Assembly (NCBI GenBank): GCA_003235435.1
Contig: QJWF01000231.1
Location: 1-6,981, forward strand
DNA from: Nitrosomonadales bacterium
GTDB taxonomy: Bacteria > Pseudomonadota > Gammaproteobacteria > Burkholderiales > Gallionellaceae
Length of the DNA stretch: 6,981 bases
Direction of reading: 5' to 3'
The notes under the pieces were generated by a model that had not been told where the DNA came from, did not search any database, and saw only the letters and a program-made list of their open reading frames with translations. Of the stretch, positions 1 to 6,296 are shown piece after piece (positions within the stretch are counted from its first letter, which is position 1; each line of letters starts with the position of its first letter). The position numbers and the translations under genes were made by a program.

Positions 1-97
1 CCGGTCGCCGTCGTCACGGGACGACCACCGTTTGCGCGGCGGTGGGCGGGCCGGCGCCGCAGGGGTTGGTCGCGACGACGCGGATGTCGTAGCTGCC
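1..97 (-). other. High-GC foreign segment encoding the end of a fibronectin-III-like repeat
   Basis: By hand count positions 1-100 are 76% GC, against 52% for 101-200. The 27 codons after Gln737 of the GGDEF/EAL protein read like the last strands of a fibronectin type III repeat (YDIRVVATN followed by CGAGPP and ending TVVVP), then a TGA at 14-16. EAL proteins instead continue with a KID..FV strand at this point. The exact crossover cannot be placed better than about 95-110, since a short shared sequence around the GATCAG codons could hide it. Such repeats are common in secreted proteins of high-GC bacteria, so the segment probably comes from another genome or another locus. An assembly misjoin is the simplest explanation; genuine recombination is the alternative. 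Confidence 0.75.
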
Positions 98-2308
98 CTG
101 ATCGAGGGGCAACTGCGTCAGATAGGCCAGAGAGGAATACCCCGTTCCGAAATCATCCATGGAAAAACGCACCCCGACAGCTTTCAAGGCATGCATCTTT
201 TCTATGGTATCAACGACGTTTTCGAGCACCGTGCTTTCGGTCAGCTCAAGTTTTAGGAGCTCAGGTTTGATGGCGTAATGTTCAATCACTTCGCGTACCT
301 GCTTGACGAATTGTGGCTGGCGGAACTGTCTCGCGCTCACATTAATTGCCAGCGACAATTCGCAAGCAAGCGGATTGCTTTCCCATTCTTTAAGCTGTGC
401 GCAAGCAGCCTGCAATACCCAGTGACCGATTGACAGGATCATTCCCGTATCCTCCGCAACCGGTATGAATTCGGCGGGGCTGATCATGCCTTGTCCCGGA
501 TGTATCCAGCGGATCAACGCCTCTGCTCCAATGTGTCGCTGATTGCTGTCGACTTGCACCTGGTAATACAACTTGAATTCATTTCTTGGCAAGGCATTCC
601 TCATGCCCGCCTCGATCCTGCTGCGAACTTCCAGGGCTTCCTGCATCGCCGGGTCAAAGAAACGCAGGGTATTGCGTCCGGCTTTCTTCGCAGCATACAT
701 GGCTGTATCAGCCTGTTTGAGCAAATCATCAAGATTCTGCCTGGAATCGGCAAACAGCGAAACACCGATACTTGCGGAACTGTAACTTTCGATATCCTTG
801 AGAAAATAGGGCTGGCTGACGACCTTAAGCATTTTTTCCCCTACTTCCCGTGCCTGTATGGCGGCCTGTTTCCTCTCCCTGCTCAAGTCTTCCAGCAACA
901 CAACGAACTCGTCTCCGCCAAGACGCGCCAATGTGTCGCTCTCGCGAATACAGGTTCTCAACCGCTGGCCCACTTCGATCAGCAACAGATCACCGATGTC
1001 GTGGCCCCTGGTGTCGTTCAAGATCTTGAAGTTATCCAGATCTATGAACAGCAGGCCGGCGCAGGTCTTGTTGCGCGCGCTCACCGTGACTGCCTGATGG
1101 AGACGGTCAAACAGCAAACGCCGGTTGGGCAACAGGCAGAGCGGATCATAAAATGCCAGGGTGTGGATCTTTTCTTCAGCCTGCTTTCGTTCGGTTATGT
1201 CAAAGAACGCAATTATGTAATTCGTGATGTCGCCATCCTTTCCTACGACGGCGGTTATGGTGAGCCATTCCGGGTAGATCTCACCGTTCTTCCGGCGATT
1301 CCATATCTCTCCCTGCCAGTAATTGTCGCGATGCAGGATTTCACGCATGCGGTGGTAAAAACCCTCATCTTCAGTATCCGACTTGATCATGTTAAGGTTC
1401 TTGCCGATCACTTCTTCGGCACTGTAGCCGGTCAGATTTGTGAATACACTGTTGACCCGGATGATCACCTCCTGCTGATCGGTGACTATCATGCCTTCCT
1501 CGATTTCGAAGGCTATGGCGGCAATCCTCAATGCCGCCTCGCGCTCTTCCAGCACCTTCATCATGCTGTTAAAGGCATGTGACATGTCCGCGATATCCTT
1601 TGGCCCTGCAAGTTCAGCCCTCACCTCTGTTTCACCCGCCTTGGCAAGTTCCATGCTGGCGGATAACTGCTTGAGTGGCCGCGTCATGCGGTTAGTCAAA
1701 AACCGGATCAGGATAAGAAACAGCATCGCAAATGAAAATGACGTGACCAGGTTGGCGATGAAAATATCGGTTGTCGTCTGGGATAATGCCGCTTTGCTTA
1801 TCACCACAGAAACATCGCCAAGCAGTTCCGGTGTGGCTGTCTGCATACTGAATGGCGATTCAGCAGCAGGCTGGGAATATACTGTGGCCGCAAAACGCCA
1901 TGCATGCCGGTTTTCCGAATCGAGAACTGCCGTGCCCGATGCATCGCCCTTCCGATTTATTGCGGTGGCGAATTCACCGTAATTGTCACTTCCGCGCTTC
2001 AAAAGGGTGCGCTGGCTTGCATCCCGTATTTCCAAACCGACCACGCCCGGAAATGCCATGGTAGCCTTCACTACCTCGGCAGCATTGTCAGCGGAGGCGT
2101 AAATCAGCGCCAGTGTGCTTTGGCGAGCAAGATTCTCGGTGATACGCTGGCCCTGCTCTAGCAGGTTCGTACGCACTCGCTCGTTCGTTTGCCATGACCC
2201 CACCAGCGCGGAAGACAAAGCCAATAACACGATTCCGAGCGTAACCGTTACGCCAAGCTGGCCCTCGAATGTGAATTTCTGGATAAATTGGTTGATCAAC
2301 TTTTTCAT
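14..2308 (-). CDS. Membrane-bound sensor with HAMP, PAS, GGDEF and truncated EAL domain (chimeric C-terminus)
   Basis: This 764-residue protein is predicted to make and/or degrade cyclic di-GMP at the inner membrane. Two hydrophobic segments (about 18-38 and 183-203) enclose a periplasmic sensor region of about 145 residues, possibly CHASE8-like. A HAMP linker (about 204-258) and a PAS domain (about 262-375, ending DITERK) follow. The GGDEF domain (about 385-550) has an intact GGDEF motif at 464-468 and an RxxD inhibitory site (RESD, 455-458) five residues before it. The EAL domain starts near 568 and keeps E596 of EAL, N656, E688 and E691 of ELTES, and D718-D719 of DDFGTG. It stops after LPLDQ (737), so the following KID lysine and the later EGVE and glutamine sites are missing, and 27 fibronectin-III-like residues replace them. 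Cyclase activity looks possible; phosphodiesterase activity of this exact product is unlikely. The ATG lies 12 nt after the binding-protein gene and has no clear Shine-Dalgarno, which suggests coupled translation. Domain calls are firm; the native C-terminus is unknown. Confidence 0.93.
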   Translation of the reverse strand: MKKLINQFIQKFTFEGQLGVTVTLGIVLLALSSALVGSWQTNERVRTNLLEQGQRITENLARQSTLALIYASADNAAEVVKATMAFPGVVGLEIRDASQRTLLKRGSDNYGEFATAINRKGDASGTAVLDSENRHAWRFAATVYSQPAAESPFSMQTATPELLGDVSVVISKAALSQTTTDIFIANLVTSFSFAMLFLILIRFLTNRMTRPLKQLSASMELAKAGETEVRAELAGPKDIADMSHAFNSMMKVLEEREAALRIAAIAFEIEEGMIVTDQQEVIIRVNSVFTNLTGYSAEEVIGKNLNMIKSDTEDEGFYHRMREILHRDNYWQGEIWNRRKNGEIYPEWLTITAVVGKDGDITNYIIAFFDITERKQAEEKIHTLAFYDPLCLLPNRRLLFDRLHQAVTVSARNKTCAGLLFIDLDNFKILNDTRGHDIGDLLLIEVGQRLRTCIRESDTLARLGGDEFVVLLEDLSRERKQAAIQAREVGEKMLKVVSQPYFLKDIESYSSASIGVSLFADSRQNLDDLLKQADTAMYAAKKAGRNTLRFFDPAMQEALEVRSRIEAGMRNALPRNEFKLYYQVQVDSNQRHIGAEALIRWIHPGQGMISPAEFIPVAEDTGMILSIGHWVLQAACAQLKEWESNPLACELSLAINVSARQFRQPQFVKQVREVIEHYAIKPELLKLELTESTVLENVVDTIEKMHALKAVGVRFSMDDFGTGYSSLAYLTQLPLDQGSYDIRVVATNPCGAGPPTAAQTVVVP

Positions 2309-2320
2309 GAGCGAAATTAA

Positions 2321-3325
2321 TTACTGCCCCGAAAATGTAGTGTCGAAATCCTGCAGGCGTGAAGGTTTCAACCTGAGGTGCTTGGCAGTGCGAAGGTTGA
2401 CGGCGCTATGCACATCGTGTAACGGCAACATGCCTCTGGTTTCATAATATCCCGAGCGCAAATATCCCATGGCCAATTTGGCAAGGCTCTTGCCCAGACC
2501 CGTGTTGTCGGGATAAAGCGAAAACAGCACACCGCGGCGTACATGTGCCGAATTGCTCGAGAAAACCGCGATGTCCCGATTCCATGACTCCTGAAGTACC
2601 AGTGGCAGCACCGTGCTTTCCTCCACCGTGGAGTAGTCCTGCGGCAGCCACAGCACATCTTTGCTGCTGTCGGTTGCAGAAAATATTTCCTGATAATGCC
2701 TTACCGCGTTGCGCAGGTCCTTTGCTTCGTATTCGACCAGTTCCAGTCCCTGTGCGCTGGCAGCTTCTTTTGCAAATTTGATTATCCAGTCACTATATGC
2801 AGGATCATAGACGACAAACACGCGCTTGGTTGCGGGCTTGAGCACTTTCATGCGGGAGAACAGCAATGCGGGATCCGGCGACAGGCTGATCACCGGCTGT
2901 CCTCTTGCTTCGTTTTCCGGCACCGTCAACACCCCGCCAACCACCACACCCATCTCGCTTTTAAGGGACAATGCAGTCTTCATGCCCAGCCTGCCAAGCG
3001 CGATCACCACTTTGGTTTTCTCACGGAGCAAGCTTTCATTAAGCGCACCGACATCCGAACCGGGAACCAGCGGATGTTTGTCTATCCTGTCGCCGGCTGT
3101 TTCTTCTATGCCTTCGATTATTTCATCGAATATCCCGCGATAGGGCTCGCCTATATCTGGATAAAGCACGGCGATTCCGCCTTCACCCGTCGCCCATGCC
3201 GCCGATGACACGGCCAGCGCCATGCATAATGACAGAAAGAAGCGCAGCAACTGCGTGGCCGTCCGGCCATTGCCATGACAAGCGGAAACATGCCTGAGCG
3301 GCACTGCTGTCGGAATTTTAGCCAT
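2321..3325 (-). CDS. Periplasmic substrate-binding protein, ABC_sub_bind type, without transporter partners
   Basis: This 334-residue exported protein probably binds a small ligand in the periplasm. A Sec signal peptide is visible: a long N-region of about 25 residues, a hydrophobic core (LLRFFLSLCMALAVSS, 26-41) and a likely cleavage after AWA (44-46). No lipobox sits at the cleavage site, so it should be soluble. The mature part has the two-lobed alternating pattern of ABC_sub_bind (PF04392) proteins: strand IAVLYPDIGEPY (51-62), KVVIALGRLG (105-114), a second-lobe strand RVFVVYDPAYSDW (168-180), DVLWLPQDYS (223-232), and a C-terminal RRGVLFSLYPDNTGLGK region (263-279). The ATG overlaps the receptor stop codon by one base (TGATG), which supports this start despite the long N-region. 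No permease or ATPase is present; the gene lies between an outer-membrane receptor and a c-di-GMP sensor. I infer a sensory co-receptor. The ligand cannot be read from sequence. Confidence 0.88.
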   Translation of the reverse strand: MAKIPTAVPLRHVSACHGNGRTATQLLRFFLSLCMALAVSSAAWATGEGGIAVLYPDIGEPYRGIFDEIIEGIEETAGDRIDKHPLVPGSDVGALNESLLREKTKVVIALGRLGMKTALSLKSEMGVVVGGVLTVPENEARGQPVISLSPDPALLFSRMKVLKPATKRVFVVYDPAYSDWIIKFAKEAASAQGLELVEYEAKDLRNAVRHYQEIFSATDSSKDVLWLPQDYSTVEESTVLPLVLQESWNRDIAVFSSNSAHVRRGVLFSLYPDNTGLGKSLAKLAMGYLRSGYYETRGMLPLHDVHSAVNLRTAKHLRLKPSRLQDFDTTFSGQ

Positions 3326-3327
3326 CA
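3323..3327 (-). promoter_or_regulatory. Stop-start overlap coupling receptor and binding-protein translation
   Basis: Read on the minus strand the bases are TGATG: the receptor TGA (3327-3325) shares its last base with the binding-protein ATG (3325-3323). This arrangement commonly gives translational coupling by terminating ribosomes. It ties the two proteins into one operon and supports the upstream start of the binding protein. Confidence 0.8.
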
Positions 3328-5394
3328 GAGCAAGTAGCGCAGTTCAGCGCGCCACTCGCGCGGAGCCAAAGGAAGGTCGTTGGGAATCGGTACGAATGGT
3401 GTTCCGTAAGGGCTGGGCTCGCGCGCATCAGCATTGAACAGGTTGAGCACCTTGAACGAAAAACCCCATTCTCCACTGCGCTCCTGGTTACGTAGCGTCA
3501 GGTCTATGGTGTGGTAATCGGAAATATCGGGGCGGGTATCTCCCTGCGCACGCTTGCGACCGGCAACATAATTGAGTTGCGTGTCCAGTGTCCAGCGAGG
3601 CATCAAACGCCAGTCTGCCCTTGCGTAAACGTGATGCCGGGGTGCGTTTCCGGGATCCTGGTTGGTTGCCTCATCTGTAGATTGTTGGTAAGCGTAATTG
3701 CCTGAAAGACGCAGGTCGTTTCTTGCATCCCATACCAGTTCCGTTTCAAAGCCCTCGCCGTGCTGCCGCCCGGCATTTTGCACGACAGCACCTGAATCTG
3801 GACGCAATATATCCCTCATCTGATAGCGGAACAGATTCAAGTTAGCCTGCAAGGTACTGGTTGCCTGCCAGGCAAAAGCCAACTCCACGGATTCGTTTGT
3901 TTCCGGTTTCAAGTTGACGTTGCCTGTCAAAACTGGGTTAGGCGCATTGTAAAGTTCAGAGAATGAAGGGGGACGGAAAGCGCGGCCATAGAGAACCTTG
4001 CTGGTCAGGTTGTAAGCCGTTTCCCATACCAGTGCCAAGCGCGGATTGGTGGTATCTCCAAAATCGGAATAATGGTCATGGCGCACTCCGGCGGTCAGGT
4101 ACCAGTCCTTGGTAAAAGCCCATTCATCCTGCGCATAAATATAGTTCACGCGGCGGTTATGCGGAAGCAGGAAAGGTGTGACGTCGATCAACGGACCCGG
4201 TGAACCAGTGGAGTAATTATTGGTTTCCTTTGCGCGGTACAGGTCATCGTCCTGCGTTCCGGTTCCGAAGCGCAATTTGTGATTCTGCCAGTGTGTATAA
4301 ATCGCCGACAGGTTGAAGCGCAAATGGCGTTCCCACTTGTATGGATTACCTATAACGCCTTCGGGGAATGGAATTGTATTCAAGGGAAAAGGGCCTAACG
4401 AGCCCGGTGGAAAAAGAACCAGATCCGATTGCTCCGTGATATAGAAATAGCTTGCCTGTGCAGTAAAATCCAGATCAGGCGCAAAGTTCGCGTCCTGATA
4501 AGTCAGATCGGTATTGATGCGCTCGCCAAAATTTTTTCCGACAGGGTCGAGCGCCGATGCCACCCCGGCGCCTGTTTTCGCATTTGAACGCCGCTGGTAA
4601 CCAGCGCGCAACCGCCATTTGTCGCGCGACAGGTCTATTCGACCGTCGATGGCATCATAACCGAGATTGACAGGCCCGGGTGCGAGGCTTGCGGAAGTGC
4701 CGGCAATAAAATCAAGCGTGGATTGTGCATCTGCAGAAATGATCTCCCTCTGTCCGTCGGTGTGCCCCGCTTGCAGATAAGCTGCTGCATTAAACCCGCC
4801 AAATCCGCCGCCATATTGAACCCAACCGTCGCGCCTGTTGAAAGAGCCCGCACGCAAACCGAACTGGGTGCCATCGATATCTGTGGAGGTTTTGGTGATG
4901 ATATTGATCACTCCGGAAAAAGCATCCGCGCCGTAAAGCGCGGAACCCGGGCCGCGTATCACCTCGATTCGGGCAATGTTTGCCACTGGAAAGCCAGCCC
5001 AAATTTGGGAACGGTCTCCGACGAACACACCAGTGATCGGGATGCCGTTCACAAGCATCAATACCTGCGGATTGTACTGGGTGTGGATGCCGCGTATCGT
5101 ATAAATCGGGTTGTAACCGATCGGGGAATGTGACACATGAAGTCCGGGAACGATTTCCAGCACTTCATCGAGTTCCGCCGCACCGATTGCTGCGATGTCT
5201 TCTGAGGTAATAACGCTGGCAACCGATGGAGCCCGCGCGATCGGTTGACGAGAGCCGGACGCAATAGTGACGAAAGACTTGTCGCCATAGACCAGCGCCA
5301 ATTCTTCTTCCTCGGATTGCAGTGCAGCAACAACACAAGCGCTCCACGTCGAGGTTAGCAACAATACAGACAACAGTTCAATGAATTTTTTCAT
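3325..5394 (-). CDS. TonB-dependent outer-membrane receptor
   Basis: This 689-residue protein should form a 22-strand outer-membrane barrel with an N-terminal plug, opened by TonB-ExbB-ExbD for uptake or sensing of a scarce ligand. The signal peptide is MKKFIELLSVLLL followed by a cleavage region near residue 24. The plug (about 53-168) contains ASVITSEDI, the EVLEIVPGLHV segment, YTIRGI, MLVNGIPI, and the conserved RIEVIRGPGSALYGADAF stretch ending SGVINIITK. The barrel carries the usual GRAFRPPSFSELY signature (about 470-482) followed by GNVNLKPET. It ends in RYLL, without the aromatic last residue most outer-membrane proteins have. An in-frame ATG lies at 5430, but 5394 fits better because the signal peptide begins there, GGGG sits 6 nt upstream, and the extra 12 residues do not look like a signal-peptide N-region. 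Plug style resembles the BtuB/colicin-receptor group, but the substrate (siderophore, corrinoid, other) is not recognisable. Its stop overlaps the start of the binding-protein gene. Confidence 0.94.
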   Translation of the reverse strand: MKKFIELLSVLLLTSTWSACVVAALQSEEEELALVYGDKSFVTIASGSRQPIARAPSVASVITSEDIAAIGAAELDEVLEIVPGLHVSHSPIGYNPIYTIRGIHTQYNPQVLMLVNGIPITGVFVGDRSQIWAGFPVANIARIEVIRGPGSALYGADAFSGVINIITKTSTDIDGTQFGLRAGSFNRRDGWVQYGGGFGGFNAAAYLQAGHTDGQREIISADAQSTLDFIAGTSASLAPGPVNLGYDAIDGRIDLSRDKWRLRAGYQRRSNAKTGAGVASALDPVGKNFGERINTDLTYQDANFAPDLDFTAQASYFYITEQSDLVLFPPGSLGPFPLNTIPFPEGVIGNPYKWERHLRFNLSAIYTHWQNHKLRFGTGTQDDDLYRAKETNNYSTGSPGPLIDVTPFLLPHNRRVNYIYAQDEWAFTKDWYLTAGVRHDHYSDFGDTTNPRLALVWETAYNLTSKVLYGRAFRPPSFSELYNAPNPVLTGNVNLKPETNESVELAFAWQATSTLQANLNLFRYQMRDILRPDSGAVVQNAGRQHGEGFETELVWDARNDLRLSGNYAYQQSTDEATNQDPGNAPRHHVYARADWRLMPRWTLDTQLNYVAGRKRAQGDTRPDISDYHTIDLTLRNQERSGEWGFSFKVLNLFNADAREPSPYGTPFVPIPNDLPLAPREWRAELRYLL

Positions 5395-5400
5395 GCTCAA

Positions 5401-5404
5401 CCCC
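5401..5404 (-). promoter_or_regulatory. Ribosome binding site favouring the 5394 start of the receptor
   Basis: GGGG on the minus strand lies 6 nt before the ATG at 5394-5392. It is a modest Shine-Dalgarno. The alternative ATG at 5430 is preceded by an A/T-rich run with no purine-rich site at useful distance, so this site together with the signal peptide decides the start. Confidence 0.5.
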
Positions 5405-5456
5405 AACGTATCTGCATATACCATTTTCATTTATTAAATTCACTTTTCATGGGTTG

Positions 5457-6272
5457 CTAGATTGAATTAACTTCTTGCCAGTGGCGGCGTGCAACACCTT
5501 CGTACAACATCATGTTGCAAGGAAGTGGAAATATTACACCTTCCGGCTTCTCCACTGCATCCAGATAGCACGGCGGCATACCGGCGAAAAAAGCCATAAT
5601 ACTTGCAAAGTAATACTCATTCGGAGACATGCCCATGTCGGCACATAAAGCTGCAGCAAGAGCTGCATAATTCATATGTAGACGCCAGCGCCCAGCCAGT
5701 AGAAATTTTTCTACTTCGAATGAAAGTCTTAAGTGATCCCCTTTATCCAGCCCTTGCTCTCGTATAAGCTCCATTACAGGCGCAATGCGCTCATCCGCTG
5801 ACACAAGGGGCCGCCCGTAACCTGCGATGCCACGTTTTTGTTTTAGTTCAGCAAGAACCAATTCTTTCAGATCTGCGCCGTCATCCACCTGAGTTTTAGC
5901 GCGAGTCAGGAACTCGATGGCACGCAAATCCACGCCGCGACCATATATCTGCGCTTCGGACACGGCTAAAGCAGCAGCGATACCGAGTGTGCCTGTGCTG
6001 CGCGCAGTTCCAGACAACGATGCCACGCGATTATTCCATATTCGTGCATCTGGATAGCTGGTATAACTCCAAAGAGCTTGTATTACTTTCACTTGTTGCG
6101 ACGTAAATCGACGTCCTGTTATGCCAAACAGGTACAGATCGAGCCATTCCAGGTCCTTGAGTAATTCGTGGAGGTCATGACCGCGGAAAACAACACGCAC
6201 TCCGGGAAAAAATGCACCAGCGCCGGTGACTAGTTTGCCAACGTGTTCTTCCAAAAGGTTCGATCTTTTCAC
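5457..6272 (-). CDS. Divergent citrate synthase-like protein lacking all three catalytic residues
   Basis: This 271-residue protein has the length and motif order of a small citrate synthase superfamily member (compare citryl-CoA lyases). The family pattern shows in LLKDLEWLDLYLFGITGRRF (37-56), where other members have the helix ending in a Gly-x-x-Pro-Thr turn; in LGIAAALAVSEAQIYGRG (96-113); in GIAGYGRPL (148-156) where citrate synthase has GFGHR; and in MNYAALAAALCADMGMSP (200-217) where it has NVDxxxG. At these three sites the catalytic His, His and Asp (H264, H305, D362 in E. coli GltA) appear as Y110, R154 and Y202 or A203. Normal citrate synthase activity is therefore unlikely; a scaffold, regulatory or changed-chemistry subunit is more plausible. 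GTG is the first codon after an in-frame TAA, so no longer start exists. The gene follows another citrate-synthase-like gene by 24 nt and probably pairs with it. My alignment was by eye, so single-residue assignments are less sure than the family. Confidence 0.72.
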   Translation of the reverse strand: MKRSNLLEEHVGKLVTGAGAFFPGVRVVFRGHDLHELLKDLEWLDLYLFGITGRRFTSQQVKVIQALWSYTSYPDARIWNNRVASLSGTARSTGTLGIAAALAVSEAQIYGRGVDLRAIEFLTRAKTQVDDGADLKELVLAELKQKRGIAGYGRPLVSADERIAPVMELIREQGLDKGDHLRLSFEVEKFLLAGRWRLHMNYAALAAALCADMGMSPNEYYFASIMAFFAGMPPCYLDAVEKPEGVIFPLPCNMMLYEGVARRHWQEVNSI

Positions 6273-6279
6273 TTACCAA

Positions 6280-6284
6280 CCTTT
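6280..6284 (-). promoter_or_regulatory. Ribosome binding site for the GTG-started citrate synthase-like gene
   Basis: AAAGG on the minus strand lies 7 nt before the GTG at 6272-6270, within the 24-nt gap after the upstream gene. An in-frame TAA directly precedes the GTG, so the site and the stop together fix this start. Confidence 0.7.
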
Positions 6285-6296
6285 AGTTGATTTGAT

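Noticed and set aside
491..1582. Long plus-strand open frame of 363 codons
   Set aside because: It lies entirely opposite the HAMP, PAS and GGDEF coding region, its translation shows no recognisable domain, and the minus-strand frame has clear conserved motifs throughout. It is an antisense shadow.
2696..3208. Plus-strand open frame of 170 codons opposite the binding-protein gene
   Set aside because: The translation is rich in His, Cys and Phe without motif structure, and the opposite strand encodes a well-formed exported binding protein.
5415..5420. TATATG on the minus strand, preceded by TGG, as a possible extended -10 box for the receptor
   Set aside because: It matches only four of six consensus bases, no acceptable -35 box lies 16-18 nt upstream, and the resulting leader would be about 14 nt. 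It is too weak to list as a promoter.
5395..5430. Upstream ATG of the receptor adding 12 residues
   Set aside because: The extra residues do not look like a signal-peptide N-region, and there is no good ribosome binding site before 5430. The ATG at 5394 begins a typical MKKF signal peptide.
5427..5450. Seven-codon minus-strand reading frame (ATG at 5450, TGA at 5427) just before the receptor, as a possible leader peptide
   Set aside because: It has no convincing ribosome binding site, no run of regulatory codons and no attenuator-like hairpins near it; such short frames arise by chance in A/T-rich DNA.
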